Origin: Thauera humireducens
GTDB taxonomy: Bacteria; Pseudomonadota; Gammaproteobacteria; Burkholderiales; Rhodocyclaceae
Assembly (NCBI RefSeq): GCF_001051995.2
Contig: NZ_CP014646.1
Coordinates: forward strand, 496,001-560,000
DNA: 64,000 bases
Direction: 5' to 3'
Shown: positions 24,975 through 34,780 of the stretch, one piece after another
Layout: each line of letters opens with the position of its first letter
Position numbering within the stretch: position 1 is the stretch's first letter
The notes under the pieces: model-generated
Databases searched by the model: none
Told to the model about the DNA's origin: nothing
What the model saw: the letters and a program-made list of their open reading frames with translations, nothing else
Position numbers and translations under genes: made by a program

Positions 24975-26600
24975 ATGGAAGAGGCGCGCCCCATGCCCTG
25001 CCTGTTCGAGCCCCTCGAAGCCCGGCTGGCGGTGCTCGACGCCTTGCCCCCCGCCCTGTGGCTCGGCGGCATGACGCACGCAGGTGGGCGGCTGGAACCC
25101 CGCTTGCTGGCCCTGCAGACGTGGCGCGGACTGCTGGCGCAGGGCCTGAATCCACTTGATCGCCTTGCACCGGGGCCGTTGTCCGACGCGGACTGGCCCG
25201 CGCCTGTGCTACGCGAAGCATTGAAGACCTGCTTCGACCACCTGCAGCTGGCGCGCTACTGCGAGGCGCATGCCGATCTCGCCGATCTGGTGCTGCAGAG
25301 CTTGCTGTTCCATCTCGACCTCATTGTCGATTACCGCGATCGCGGTGCAGGCGAGGCCGCGGCAGCGCGCATCGCGATCGAGGCCTTCCATGCCGACTGG
25401 GCCGAGCGGTGCGGCGAGATCGACGAGCTCGCCGCGGCCTTCGGTGAGCTGGGCGACCTGTTCAAGAACACGCGCTGGGATACCTTGCGCGGCCTGCTGC
25501 GCAGCCGCGAGTGGCAGGACCTGGTGCGCATCCGCAGGCTCGTCGAGAGATTGCCCGAGCTGGCACGACTCATCCGCAGCCTTGGGCGGGCTCAGCCGGT
25601 CGAACCGGCGCCGACCGACAGCCAGCACAGGCAAAGCGTCATGATGCCGGCGCTGGCGCTGCAGGCCGACGCGCATACGCAGCGCGTACCCGACATGCCG
25701 GGGGAGACACGCGGCGTGCATCGTTCCGATCGTCTGGCGCGCATGCTGCCGGCAGAGGCCATGTTGCTCGGCCATCCCCGCCTGCGCTTCGTCTGGCATG
25801 CCCGTCGCGCCGAACGTACGCTGCTGTGCTATGAAGACGACGACCGTCTGCGCGAGCGGCATCACCACCCTCTGCCGGTGCCGCGCCCACAGCCGCGTCC
25901 GGCGCCGGCCCCGCGGCTTGCGATGGGACCGATGCTGGTCTGCGTCGATACCTCGGGATCGATGCAGGGTGGCGCCGAGGCGGTGGCCAAGGCCGTGGTG
26001 CTGGAGGCGGTGCGCACCGCCCACGCGCAGCACCGGCCCTGTCGCGTCTTCGCGTTTGGCGGTGAGGGCGAGGTGGTCGAGATGTTGCTGGCGCTCGATC
26101 CCTCCGGTGTCGCACAGCTCGCGCGCTTTCTCGGTCAGGGCTTCCACGGCGGCACCGACATCTGCGGCCCGATCGAGCACGCCCTCGCGCGGCTGCAGGA
26201 AGAGGACTGGCGACTGGCCGACCTGCTGATCGCCTCCGACGGTGAATTCGGCGCCACCCCCGCGGTGGCGGCGCGCCTGCAGCAGGTGCGCCGTGAACAG
26301 GGGCTCCGCGTGCAGGGGGTGTTGATCGGCGACCGCGAAACCATCGGCCTGCTCGAGCTGAGCGACGCGATCTTCTGGGTGCGCGAATGGCGCCGCTTCG
26401 GCCCGGCGGCTGAGGCTGGCCGCTACGGAGAGGGGGGCGAGGGCGGCGAGGGCGGCGGCTCGCCCGTGCATTCGAGCAGGCTGACGGCCGACTACTTTCC
26501 CGGTGCGCTGCGCACGCCGGACAATCTCGCCCGCACGCAGCCGCCCGAAACCGCTGCTGCTGCGGTGCGTGCCGGTCGGCATCGCGACGCGGCGTCGTGA
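24975..26600 (+). CDS. viaA: ViaA-like VWA-domain protein
   Basis: A 541-residue protein. The N-terminal half is helical (ViaA-type). The C-terminal half holds a von Willebrand A domain with an intact MIDAS: DTSGSM near residue 325, a conserved T in GGTDICGPIEHAL, and ASDGEF. A Gly/Glu-rich segment near residue 480 and a 50-residue tail extend it beyond E. coli ViaA (483). It follows the RavA-like ATPase. ViaA binds and stimulates RavA and brings clients. A GGCCAG just before the ATG is a weak ribosome site. Confidence 0.85.
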   Translation: MEEARPMPCLFEPLEARLAVLDALPPALWLGGMTHAGGRLEPRLLALQTWRGLLAQGLNPLDRLAPGPLSDADWPAPVLREALKTCFDHLQLARYCEAHADLADLVLQSLLFHLDLIVDYRDRGAGEAAAARIAIEAFHADWAERCGEIDELAAAFGELGDLFKNTRWDTLRGLLRSREWQDLVRIRRLVERLPELARLIRSLGRAQPVEPAPTDSQHRQSVMMPALALQADAHTQRVPDMPGETRGVHRSDRLARMLPAEAMLLGHPRLRFVWHARRAERTLLCYEDDDRLRERHHHPLPVPRPQPRPAPAPRLAMGPMLVCVDTSGSMQGGAEAVAKAVVLEAVRTAHAQHRPCRVFAFGGEGEVVEMLLALDPSGVAQLARFLGQGFHGGTDICGPIEHALARLQEEDWRLADLLIASDGEFGATPAVAARLQQVRREQGLRVQGVLIGDRETIGLLELSDAIFWVREWRRFGPAAEAGRYGEGGEGGEGGGSPVHSSRLTADYFPGALRTPDNLARTQPPETAAAAVRAGRHRDAAS

Positions 26601-26646
26601 CCACCCGCCTGAAGCCAACCCACAGACCGTGTCCGGGATCTCGTCC

Positions 26647-27483
26647 ATGACCTTCGCTTCCGATCTCATCGCCGAACTCGAACGCGCCACGGCCGGCCAC
26701 CCCGTGCCGCGCGTGCGTGCGCTTCATTTGCCGCCGCCCGAGGCGGCTGCGTCGAAGAATGGCGAGTTCTGTGCGCTGGAACTCGACGACGGCGCGCTCG
26801 GCATCGCCTACGTGCTGCTCGACGACGCCCTCACGCGGCTGTGCGCTGCGGGCGATCGGGCGGGCGTGGCCGGCATGGATGCGCTGCAGCTTGCGCGCGA
26901 GTTCGTCGGCGGTGCCACCGACCTGCGGCGTACGCTCGGTTTCGCCGCGGCCAACGCGCTGTCGCGCAGCGTCATGGACCGCATCGGCTTTGCGCCGCCG
27001 CGGGCCACCGATTCGATCGGCGGCATCGCGCCGCAGGCTGGTGACCACATCGGCATGGTCGGGCTGTTCTCCCCACTGCTGAAGCAGGTCACCGCAGCCG
27101 GTGCGCGACTGACGGTGGTGGAGCTGAACCCGGACTACGCCGGACAGTACGACGGCTATCGCGTCACGCTCGACGCGGCCGAGCTCGAAAGCTGCAACAA
27201 GGTGCTGTCGACCAGCACCATCCTGCTCAATCACTCGGTTGATCGCATGCTGGCGCACTGTCGCAACGCGACGCGCATCGCGCTCATTGGCCCGAGCGCG
27301 GGCTGCCTGCCTAATCCCTTGTTCGCGCGCGGCGTACGTGTCGTGGGCGGCAGCTGGGTGAGCGACCGCGCGGGCTTCGTCGATGCGCTGCGCAGTGGGG
27401 CGGCCTGGGGTGGGTTCGCCTACAAGTTCGCCCTTACGCCGGAAAACTGGGCCGTTGCCGATCGGCACTGGTCGGGGGTGTGA
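26647..27483 (+). CDS. DUF364/DUF4213 family protein (putative heavy-metal chelation domain)
   Basis: A 278-residue soluble protein. The N-terminal part (1-90) resembles DUF4213. The C-terminal part (about 110-260) is the DUF364 fold, with GDHIGMVGLFSPLLKQ, VVELNP and STSTILLNHSVDRML, then GPSAGCLPNPLF. Family structures suggest a Rossmann-like domain with a possible metal site, but no activity is established. It is 46 bp after viaA on the same strand and precedes a DUF1992 gene. Co-location with RavA/ViaA, which remodel metalloenzymes, is suggestive only. Confidence 0.75.
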   Translation: MTFASDLIAELERATAGHPVPRVRALHLPPPEAAASKNGEFCALELDDGALGIAYVLLDDALTRLCAAGDRAGVAGMDALQLAREFVGGATDLRRTLGFAAANALSRSVMDRIGFAPPRATDSIGGIAPQAGDHIGMVGLFSPLLKQVTAAGARLTVVELNPDYAGQYDGYRVTLDAAELESCNKVLSTSTILLNHSVDRMLAHCRNATRIALIGPSAGCLPNPLFARGVRVVGGSWVSDRAGFVDALRSGAAWGGFAYKFALTPENWAVADRHWSGV

Positions 27484-27494
27484 CAGGCCGCGCC

Positions 27495-27812
27495 ATGCCG
27501 TCCATCTACGACATCCTGGCCGAACAGCGCATCGCCGATGCGCTGCGTCGCGGCGAGTTCGACAATCTGCCGGGCGCGGGCAAGCCCCTGGTGCTCGACG
27601 ACGAGCTCTTCGTGTCGCCCGAGCAGCGCATGGCGAACAAGGTCTTGCGCAATGCAGGCTTCAGTCCGCCCGAGGTCGGCCTGCGCAAGGAGATCGCGAA
27701 GTTGCGCGCCGAGATTGGCGAACTCGAGGACGGCGAACGGCGCAGCGCCCTGCGGCGCCGGCTGGCGATGCTGATCGTGCAACTGGGCGAGATTGCGCGC
27801 AGCGGGCACTGA
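27495..27812 (+). CDS. DUF1992 (DnaJ-homologue subfamily C member 28-like) protein
   Basis: A 105-residue protein with the DUF1992 hallmark IYDILAEQRIADALRRGEFDNLPGAGKPL and a C-terminal helical region rich in charged residues. The family is named for similarity to a human DNAJC28 region, but it has no J domain (no HPD). The ATG at 27495 fits the family start better than the in-frame ATG at 27480. It is 11 bp after the DUF364 gene. Function unknown. Confidence 0.82.
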   Translation: MPSIYDILAEQRIADALRRGEFDNLPGAGKPLVLDDELFVSPEQRMANKVLRNAGFSPPEVGLRKEIAKLRAEIGELEDGERRSALRRRLAMLIVQLGEIARSGH

Positions 27813-27908
27813 CCGGGCTGTGATGCGCCGAGCGTGACATTGCTCACGCCGCGGAACGGCGTTGTCAATGTCACAATCGCGAGTCCGTTGAAGCCATGGA
27901 AGCGCCTG

Positions 27909-28340
27909 ATGTCGGACAGGATCCTCACCGCAGTCGTCGCCAGTCTCGTGCTGGTCTTGCTGCTGCTCATCTACGGCATCGCCACGCTGGGCTCGAACAC
28001 GGCGGACAGCGACCGCGTGCTGCCCGAACGCCACCATGCCCGCATTGGGCAGGTCGTATTCCGTTCCGAAGGTGGAATGACGCGCATCAATCCCGCCGTT
28101 GCGTGCGCCACGCGCGACGCGTGCGAGCTGGTTGACCGGATCGCCGCAGAGGTCAAGGACGGCATCCAGGCGCTCGGCGGGGCGCACCCGGTTCACGCGC
28201 TCGAGACGACCGAAGGCAAGCTGCAGCTGCAATCCGCGCTCACGGCCCATGTCCAGCAGCTTGTGCAACGGAACACCGGCAATCCGTCCGACATCGTGAC
28301 GGTGTTCTTCGACGAGATCATCTCGACGACGGTCGATTGA
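27909..28340 (+). CDS. Hypothetical single-pass membrane protein
   Basis: A 143-residue protein with one N-terminal membrane anchor (about 6-26, ILTAVVASLVLVLLLLIYGI) and a periplasmic domain with two cysteines (ACATRDACEL) that could form a disulfide. A GGAAG box 6 bp upstream supports the ATG at 27909 over one at 27834. The C-terminal segment NPSDIVTVFFDEIIST loosely recalls FliL-type proteins, but similarity is too weak to claim. The family is not recognised. It lies after the DUF1992 gene with a 96-bp gap. Confidence 0.6.
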   Translation: MSDRILTAVVASLVLVLLLLIYGIATLGSNTADSDRVLPERHHARIGQVVFRSEGGMTRINPAVACATRDACELVDRIAAEVKDGIQALGGAHPVHALETTEGKLQLQSALTAHVQQLVQRNTGNPSDIVTVFFDEIISTTVD

Positions 28341-28531
28341 CGTGCCAGGCGGGGCGCGGAGGCGGCGCCCGTGTCTCTGGCGCCCGCGCTTCGTCGTCTG
28401 CCATCACCTAATGCATTCGCATATACTGTGCGCCGTTTTGCGGTGCAGCACGCTACGCCAGCGTTCGTGGCAGCGCTCGATTGACGCCGCCGCCAAGCAG
28501 ATCGCCCCGATCGAACAAGGAGAATCACAGC

Positions 28532-29944
28532 ATGAGCCGTCCTACCAAGATTGCGACCGCGCTGGTCGCGATCGCGCTGATCTACCCCGCCGCCACGTGG
28601 TTTTCCGGCCAACGCATCCAGGCGGTCCTGGACGAGCACTATGCGGACATGAAGTCGCACCCTTCGCTGAAGGTCAGCGAGCGGACCTATGAACGCGGTG
28701 TGTTCAGCAGCACCGAGAAGGTCAGCTTTGAAATGGCGATGCCGGTGGCGGCCGAGGACGGCACGGTGCAGGCGGGCGAGCCGCTGCGCATGACCATCAG
28801 CAGCCGCATCCAGCATGGTCCCGTGCCCGGTTTCGAAACGCTTGCCGCAGCCATGCTCGACAGCGAAGTCGTGCTGGAAGGCGAGGTCGGCGCTGCGCTG
28901 CGCAAGTCGCTGGGCGGCAAGGCGCCGCTCGTGGCGCGCACCGTGGTGAAGTTCGACGGCGGCGGACATTCGGCGATGACCAGCCCCGCCTTCGAGCTTG
29001 CCGTCCCCGACGGCACGGGCCAGGCCTTGCGCATCGGCTTCAGCGGCCTCAAGGCCGACATCGATTTCAGCGCCGGGATGCGCAGCTACACGATGAAGGG
29101 GACGGCAGACGGCCTGTCGATGGAAGACCCCGACATGCTGATAGAACTGTCGGGGCTGGTGTTCGACGCGGACCAGCATCGTCTGTTCGACGACGAAGCC
29201 TGGCTGTATGCCGGCAAGCAGCGCGCGACGGTGGCTTCGATGAAGGCCGAGGCGAAGGAGGAGGGCGAGCTCGGCGACACCCGTTTCGAGCTGGAGCTCC
29301 TGAGCTACGACATCGATATGCCGGGCAAAGGCGAGTACCTCGACATCAAGGCACTGATGGGCACCGAAGTGCTGCGCGTGGCGGACGTCGACTACGGCCC
29401 CGCACACTACGACTTCTCGATCAGGCACCTGCATGGGCGCACGCTGATGGATCTGTATCGCAAGCTGCTGGAGATCAGCGGCGATCCTGCCCAGCTCGCC
29501 CAGCAGACCGAGGACCCGGCAGCGCTGTTCGCGCCCCTTGCCGGACCCGCGATGACGCTGCTGGCCCACGACCCCGAGTTCAGCATCGACCGCATCAGCT
29601 TCACCAGCCCCCACGGCACGGCGGCCCTGTCGGCTGAAGTCAGTCTCAAGGGCGTCCAGCCCGACGAGCTGAGCAATCCGCTGATGCTGCTCGCCAAGCT
29701 GCGCGCCTCCGCCGACCTTTCGGTGCCGCAAGGCCTGCTCCTGGCGTTCGCCAGCAACGAGGCAGAAGACCCGGAAGAGGCCGACTTCGCGGCCGCCCAG
29801 CTGCAGCAGCAGCTCGAGCTGCTGGAAGCCCAGGGCTATCTCCAGCGTCAGGGCGATCAGGTCAAGACCAGCGCGGCGTTCTCCCAGGGACAGCTGACGG
29901 TGAATGGCCGGCCGTTCAATCCGCTGGCGATGGGCGGGCGCTGA
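28532..29944 (+). CDS. YdgA-family DUF945 protein
   Basis: A 470-residue protein with an N-terminal hydrophobic segment (about 6-24) that anchors or exports it. It then has the DUF945 start pattern SGQRIQAVLDEHYADMK ... YERGVFSSTEKVSFEM. E. coli YdgA (502 residues) is the family type; the group is periplasmic or membrane-anchored with no assigned function. AAGGAG (28517-28522) 9 bp upstream fixes the start. It is monocistronic: a 190-bp gap precedes it and a 147-bp gap follows, both without recognisable genes. Confidence 0.82.
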   Translation: MSRPTKIATALVAIALIYPAATWFSGQRIQAVLDEHYADMKSHPSLKVSERTYERGVFSSTEKVSFEMAMPVAAEDGTVQAGEPLRMTISSRIQHGPVPGFETLAAAMLDSEVVLEGEVGAALRKSLGGKAPLVARTVVKFDGGGHSAMTSPAFELAVPDGTGQALRIGFSGLKADIDFSAGMRSYTMKGTADGLSMEDPDMLIELSGLVFDADQHRLFDDEAWLYAGKQRATVASMKAEAKEEGELGDTRFELELLSYDIDMPGKGEYLDIKALMGTEVLRVADVDYGPAHYDFSIRHLHGRTLMDLYRKLLEISGDPAQLAQQTEDPAALFAPLAGPAMTLLAHDPEFSIDRISFTSPHGTAALSAEVSLKGVQPDELSNPLMLLAKLRASADLSVPQGLLLAFASNEAEDPEEADFAAAQLQQQLELLEAQGYLQRQGDQVKTSAAFSQGQLTVNGRPFNPLAMGGR

Positions 29945-30091
29945 AGCAACACGACCCAGGTCATAAGCGCTCCAAATCCGAGGATCACTGTGCATCACGT
30001 CACAGCTCGGTCGGTGCGTCGGGCTGTCTGTCACAGAACCGACGCAATCCGCATCTAGATTCCACGGCGCTCCGCTTTCGCCGTGAACTAG

Positions 30092-31717
30092 ATGAAGATC
30101 CGACACCAACTGGTGAGCTTGCTCGTTGTCACCATCGTCGCCCTGATCGGGCTTTCCGTGCTTTCCTTTCTGCAGCTCAAGCGCACCGCTGAGCTGACGC
30201 GGGATCTGACCGATCGCGCCATTCCTGCGTTGGCTGCCGCCAATGAGCTGCGGTCGAGGGTCGTCCTCTACAACGAGACGACCGTCTCGGCCTTTCGTGC
30301 GCCGGACCTGTTCTCGACCGCCGAACTGCGTGAGCGTCTGCAGTCAGGGCATGCCCAGATTGCGCAGAGCGTCTCCGAGCAGCTGGACTACACGTCCGAC
30401 CCGACGCAGCTCGGGCTCATCAGCCAGATTCGGGAGAGCCTGCAGCACTACGTCGAGGCTGGAGAACAGGCGCTCGCGTTCGTGGGCGGCGATCAGGTCG
30501 AGCTGGCGCAGGCGGTGATATCCGGCAATGCCGAGCCCCACATCCGGGAGATCGAGCAAGTGCTCGAGACGCTGCTCGTGGAGAAGGGGCGGTCGCGCGA
30601 CGAGGCTGTGCGGGCGCTGGAGACGGCGCAGAAGGATGCGCGGACACTGATGGGCATTGCGCTTGCCGTCACGGTGCTGTTGCTGCTCATCCTCGGTGTT
30701 CGCCTGTACCGGCGGATCGTGGGGCCCTTGCGGGTGATGGAGGCCAAGATGCATGCCATCGCGACGGACCTGGATTTCACGCAGCGCGTTCCGGTCGGTC
30801 GCGATGACGAGCTTGGGCAGTCCGTTCGCACCTTCAACATGCTCATGGAGGCCGTGAGCGCGGCGCTCGGCGAGATGGCGGCCGTCATTCGCGACAACGA
30901 GGTCATCGCGCACGAAATGCAGCGCTCGGCGACGGAGGTGTCCCGTATCGCCGACGAGGGCAAGGGCTCGACCGTGGAGATCCGCGGCGCGGCGCGGGCG
31001 GTGCATGATCAGATCGAACAGATCGAAACGGCGACGAATACCGCGGGTGAGCTTGCTGCATCGTCCCGCGAACGCGCCATGACGAGCAGTGAGGCGATCG
31101 GCCGCACGGTCGAGGACATCAATGCGCTCGCAGCGAGCGTGGGGGCTGCGGCGGATCGCGTCTATGCGATGGAGTCGGTGGGCGCGAGCATCTCGACGCT
31201 GGTGGGCGAAATCCGGGACATTGCCGACCAGACGAACCTCCTCGCACTCAACGCCGCCATCGAAGCCGCCCGGGCTGGCGAATCCGGTCGCGGCTTCGCC
31301 GTCGTCGCCGACGAAGTGCGCAAGCTGGCTGAACGCGTCACGTCGGCCACACGCGCGATCACCGAGCAGGTATCCGCCATCAATACCACGTCAGCGGAGT
31401 CGACGACCCTGATACGGCGCGTCGAGGCGGATCTGCGGCGCAACATCGCGCTTGCCGCTCAGGCCAAGTCCGCGATGGACGAGGTGCGGACGTCGTCGCT
31501 CAAGGTCACGGCGGTGGTGGGTGACATCGGCGGCCAGGTTCAGGCTGGCTATCTCTCCGGCAGCGACATCCTGAGGCGCTCCGACACCATCGCAGGGCTG
31601 ATGGCCGAGGCAGTCGATACGGCCGCAACCACCAGCGCGCTGGCCGACAACATGCGCCAGATGTCGGCCCGGATGCTGTCGATCGTGCACAGGTTCAGGG
31701 TCGGCTTGCCTGGTTGA
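30092..31717 (+). CDS. Methyl-accepting chemotaxis protein (copy 1)
   Basis: A 541-residue chemoreceptor. TM1 is 8-27, a 155-residue helical periplasmic sensor follows, TM2 is 186-206, then a HAMP domain and the cytoplasmic signalling hairpin. The hairpin tip is at about 373-415, with [20 protein letters not shown] and [12 protein letters not shown] fully conserved. No CheR/CheB docking pentapeptide is seen at the C-terminus. It is a paralogue of the receptor at 34935: both begin with an IRH-x-LVSL segment and have similar sensor length. The two flank the polyamine operon. Confidence 0.93.
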   Translation: MKIRHQLVSLLVVTIVALIGLSVLSFLQLKRTAELTRDLTDRAIPALAAANELRSRVVLYNETTVSAFRAPDLFSTAELRERLQSGHAQIAQSVSEQLDYTSDPTQLGLISQIRESLQHYVEAGEQALAFVGGDQVELAQAVISGNAEPHIREIEQVLETLLVEKGRSRDEAVRALETAQKDARTLMGIALAVTVLLLLILGVRLYRRIVGPLRVMEAKMHAIATDLDFTQRVPVGRDDELGQSVRTFNMLMEAVSAALGEMAAVIRDNEVIAHEMQRSATEVSRIADEGKGSTVEIRGAARAVHDQIEQIETATNTAGELAASSRERAMTSSEAIGRTVEDINALAASVGAAADRVYAMESVGASISTLVGEIRDIADQTNLLALNAAIEAARAGESGRGFAVVADEVRKLAERVTSATRAITEQVSAINTTSAESTTLIRRVEADLRRNIALAAQAKSAMDEVRTSSLKVTAVVGDIGGQVQAGYLSGSDILRRSDTIAGLMAEAVDTAATTSALADNMRQMSARMLSIVHRFRVGLPG

Positions 31718-31923
31718 GGGACATCGGACGCGGTTTACCGTCGAGGCGTTCGCTGATCGCCAGCCTCGAGGAAGCGGGGTCTCTGGCCGTGGTCGTCTAT
31801 CCGCTGAGTACGCCTGCGCCGGAATGATCGAGGCATGGGGGCAGGTTTTCCATGCTGTCAGGATCATTGCCGGGCAGGCGGGGCCATGACGACCGATCTG
31901 GCTGCCGAGGCAGCCCTTCGAGC

Positions 31924-33213
31924 TTACCTTGCGCTGGCGGTCTTCCGCTGCTCGCGGCTGAAACCGACTTCGCGCTCGGGATCGAGCAGGCGGTCGCCCG
32001 CGGCGTCGCGAATGCGGGTCGGCAGCCCCATGCCGTTCATCAGCTGGATGAAGGGCAGCGGATCGAGCTCCTCGACGTTGGCCATCTCGCCGATGTCCCA
32101 GGTGCCGTCGGCGATCAGCATCGCCGCCGCCACCGCCGGTACGCCGGCAGTGTAGGAAATCGCCTGACTGCCCACTTCGCGGTAGCACGCCTCGTGGTCG
32201 CACACGTTGTATAGCAGCACTTCCCTGGCCTGGCCGTTGCGGGTGCCCTTGATCAGATCGCCGATGCAGGTCTTGCCGGTGTAGTTGGGCGCAAGCGAGG
32301 CCGGGTCAGGCAGGACCGCCTTCACGACCTCGAGCGGGACCACCTCCTGGCCGCGCGCGGTGCGCACCGGCTTCTCGGAGAGCAGGCCGAGATTCTTCAG
32401 CACGTTGAAGACGTTGATGTAGTGCTCGCCGAAACCCATCCAGAAACGGATGTTCGGCACGCCGAGGGTCTGCGACATCGAGTGCAGTTCGTCGTGGCCG
32501 GTGAGGTAGGCGGCCGATTTGCCGACCACCGGCAGGTCCCATTCCTTGCGATGCTCGAACATCGCGTTTGCCTTCCAGGCGTTGTCCTCCCACGACCACA
32601 CGGTGGAGGTGAACTCGCGGAAGTTGATCTCCGGGTCGAAGTTGGTCGCGAAGTAGCGCCCGTGACTGCCGGCGTTGATGTCGATGATGTCGATCGACTC
32701 CACCTGGTCGAAGCAGTGGTCGACCGCGTAGCGCGCGTAGGCATTGACCACGCCGGGGTCGAAGCCGACACCGAGCACCGCGGTGACACGGGCGTCCTTG
32801 CACGCCTCGCGGCGCTTCCACTCGTAGTTGGCATACCAGGGCGGCGTCTCGCACACCTTGGCCGGGTCCTCGTGGATCGCGGTGTCGAGGTAGGCCGCGC
32901 CGGTGTCGATGCAGGCGGCCAGCACCGACATGTTGAGAAAGGGCGAGCCGACGTTGATGACGATCTGGCTGCGCGTGGCGCGGATCAGGAACTTGGTTGC
33001 CTCGACGTCCATTGCGTCGAGGGCGTGGGCCTTGAGCTGGCCCGGCTGCTGCATGCTGCCCTTGTCCTCGATGGAATCGATGATGGCCTGGCACTTTGCG
33101 AGCGTGCGCGACGCAATGTGGATATTGCCGAGAAGGGCATTGTTCTGTGCGCACTTGTGCGCCACCACGTGAGCGACACCGCCCGCTCCGATAATCAGGA
33201 CATTACGCTTCAT
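31924..33213 (-). CDS. Carboxynorspermidine/carboxyspermidine dehydrogenase (saccharopine dehydrogenase family)
   Basis: A 429-residue enzyme with N-terminal Rossmann motif IIGAGGVAHVVAHK and the family segments NVGSPFLNMSVLAACIDTGAAYLDTA and GFDPGVVNAYARYA. It belongs to the CASDH group, which condenses aspartate semialdehyde with putrescine or diaminopropane to carboxyspermidine or carboxynorspermidine using NADPH. It is the last gene of xre-nspC-CASDH, 36 bp after nspC, whose product carries out the next reaction. Which diamine is used cannot be told from sequence. Confidence 0.92.
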   Translation of the reverse strand: MKRNVLIIGAGGVAHVVAHKCAQNNALLGNIHIASRTLAKCQAIIDSIEDKGSMQQPGQLKAHALDAMDVEATKFLIRATRSQIVINVGSPFLNMSVLAACIDTGAAYLDTAIHEDPAKVCETPPWYANYEWKRREACKDARVTAVLGVGFDPGVVNAYARYAVDHCFDQVESIDIIDINAGSHGRYFATNFDPEINFREFTSTVWSWEDNAWKANAMFEHRKEWDLPVVGKSAAYLTGHDELHSMSQTLGVPNIRFWMGFGEHYINVFNVLKNLGLLSEKPVRTARGQEVVPLEVVKAVLPDPASLAPNYTGKTCIGDLIKGTRNGQAREVLLYNVCDHEACYREVGSQAISYTAGVPAVAAAMLIADGTWDIGEMANVEELDPLPFIQLMNGMGLPTRIRDAAGDRLLDPEREVGFSREQRKTASAR

Positions 33214-33249
33214 TTACATCTCCCATCACTCTGGTTTGACCGCACTTCG

Positions 33250-34356
33250 TCAGGACAAGCTGCTGACGTAGTCGTCATACGAAAAATCGCGCACGAGGCG
33301 CACGCTGCCGTCCAGTTCGCGGACGGCGATGGCCGGCATGTGGATGCCGTTGAACCAGTTCTTCTTCACCATGGTGTAGCCGCCGGCATCTCCGATCGAG
33401 ATACGGTCGCCGACCTGCAGCGGGCGGGCGAAACGGCCCTCGCCGAAGATGTCGCCGGCGAGACAGGTCTTGCCGCAGATCTGATAGACGTACTCACCCT
33501 GTCCATCGCCGATCGGCGCGGTTTCGCGGTAGATCAGCAGGTCGAGCATGTGGGCTTCGGTCGAGCTGTCGACCACCGCGAGCTGTTTGCCGTTGAAGCC
33601 GGTGTCGAGCACGCTGACTTCGAGCGTGGTGGTGTGGCGCACGGTGGCCTCGCCCGGTTCGAGATAGACCTGCACGCCCCATTTGCTGGAGAAGTGGCGC
33701 AGACGCTCGCAGAAGGCGTCGAGCGCATAGCCCGGCGAGGTAAAGCTGATGCCGCCGCCCAGGCTCACCCATTGCAGCCGCTGCAGGATTGCGCCGTAGC
33801 GGCGCTCGACCTCGCCCAGCAGCGCATCGAACCGCGCGAAATCGTCGTTCTCGCAGTTGTTGTGGATCATCACGCCGCTGAGACGATCGATCACCGACAG
33901 GATGCGGGCAGGATCGGATTCGCCCAGCCGGCTGAAGGGCCGCGCCGGGTCGGCGAGATCGAATCCGGCGCAGCTGACGCCCGGGTTCAGGCGCAGGCCC
34001 ACCGGCTTGCCCATTGCGGCGGGTGCAAAGCGCTCGAGCTGATTGATCGAGTTGAAGATGATCTTGTCGCTGTGGGCGACGACTTCATCGATCTCGTGGT
34101 CGGCGAAAGCCACGCTGTAGGCATGGGTCTCGCCGCCGAACTTCTGCTGACCCAGTTTGACCTCGTACAGCGACGACGAGGTGGTGCCGTCCATGTGCTC
34201 GCGCATGAGATCGAACACCGACCAGGTCGCGAAGCACTTCAGCGCCAGCAGCACTTTTGCGCCGGACTGCTCGCGCACGCGGTCCATGATCTGGAGGTTG
34301 CGCAGCAGGGCCGACTTGTCGATGAGGTAGTAGGGGGTCGAGATCGTTTCTTGCAT
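33250..34356 (-). CDS. nspC: Carboxynorspermidine/carboxyspermidine decarboxylase
   Basis: A 368-residue fold-III PLP decarboxylase of the NspC family. The PLP lysine is K40 (LLALKCFATWSVFDLM). The glycine loop is WVSLGGGISF, EPGEA binds phosphate, and CGKTCLAGDIFGE carries the active-site cysteine. It decarboxylates carboxynorspermidine or carboxyspermidine to norspermidine or spermidine, completing the aspartate-semialdehyde route. It lies between the Xre regulator (8 bp upstream) and CASDH. Confidence 0.94.
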   Translation of the reverse strand: MQETISTPYYLIDKSALLRNLQIMDRVREQSGAKVLLALKCFATWSVFDLMREHMDGTTSSSLYEVKLGQQKFGGETHAYSVAFADHEIDEVVAHSDKIIFNSINQLERFAPAAMGKPVGLRLNPGVSCAGFDLADPARPFSRLGESDPARILSVIDRLSGVMIHNNCENDDFARFDALLGEVERRYGAILQRLQWVSLGGGISFTSPGYALDAFCERLRHFSSKWGVQVYLEPGEATVRHTTTLEVSVLDTGFNGKQLAVVDSSTEAHMLDLLIYRETAPIGDGQGEYVYQICGKTCLAGDIFGEGRFARPLQVGDRISIGDAGGYTMVKKNWFNGIHMPAIAVRELDGSVRLVRDFSYDDYVSSLS

Positions 34357-34364
34357 CAGGGTTC

Positions 34365-34718
34365 CTAGTGTTCGCTGGCGGTGACCTTGGTCCGGCTGCC
34401 GCGTTTCTTCGCGGCTCTCGTCTCGCCGAGATGATCGATGATCACCGCGTTCTGATCCGGAAACGTCGCCACCAGCGCGAGCTGGCCACCGACACTCTCC
34501 ACGTAGTGCCGCAGGGTGGACAGGAGCATGTCGCTGCGCTTTTCGAGGCGCGAGATGGTGTCCTGCCCGACGCCCAGCGTCTCCGCCAGGTCTTCCTGGG
34601 TCCGTTTCGCGCGTTTGCGCAGTTCCTTCAACGTAGCCAGCGGCAGGGCGACCAGCTCAGTGCTTCCATTGCGGCCGGCAGGACGTACCGGATCCTCGTC
34701 GCCGTGCTTTCTTGCCAT
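34365..34718 (-). CDS. Xre-family regulator leading the polyamine operon
   Basis: A 117-residue protein with a Xre/Cro helix-turn-helix at about 30-80 (LKELRKRAKRTQEDLAETLG, then QDTISRLEKR), followed by a short domain (TLRHYVESVGGQLALVATF) of the kind seen in HigA-like antitoxins, and a basic tail. No toxin gene adjoins it. It is the first gene of the operon with nspC and CASDH (8 bp spacing). A promoter overlapped by a near-perfect 32-bp palindrome lies 37 bp upstream, so it probably represses itself and polyamine synthesis. Confidence 0.85.
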   Translation of the reverse strand: MARKHGDEDPVRPAGRNGSTELVALPLATLKELRKRAKRTQEDLAETLGVGQDTISRLEKRSDMLLSTLRHYVESVGGQLALVATFPDQNAVIIDHLGETRAAKKRGSRTKVTASEH

Positions 34719-34751
34719 GCCGAAGTCTCTTCGATCGCTTAAGGAGGCTGG

Positions 34752-34780
34752 ATTATGGCATTAAAACCATATGCTTTCAA
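34752..34780 (-). promoter_or_regulatory. Promoter of the xre-nspC-CASDH operon
   Basis: Minus-strand -35 TTGAAA (34775-34780), 17-bp spacer and -10 CATAAT (34752-34757): five of six matches to each sigma-70 consensus box with ideal spacing. The expected transcript start is near 34745, 27 bp before the Xre start codon. The promoter is almost wholly inside the palindrome listed separately. Confidence 0.7.

Noticed and set aside
31741..31915. Hairpins TCGAGGC/GCCTCGA and GGCTGC/GCAGCC between the first chemoreceptor and CASDH
   Set aside because: Short arms (6-7 bp) and no T-run on either strand; too weak to call a terminator.
34365..34718. HigBA-type toxin-antitoxin module
   Set aside because: Only the antitoxin-like Xre protein is present; neighbours on both sides are nspC and a chemoreceptor, with no small toxin frame between.
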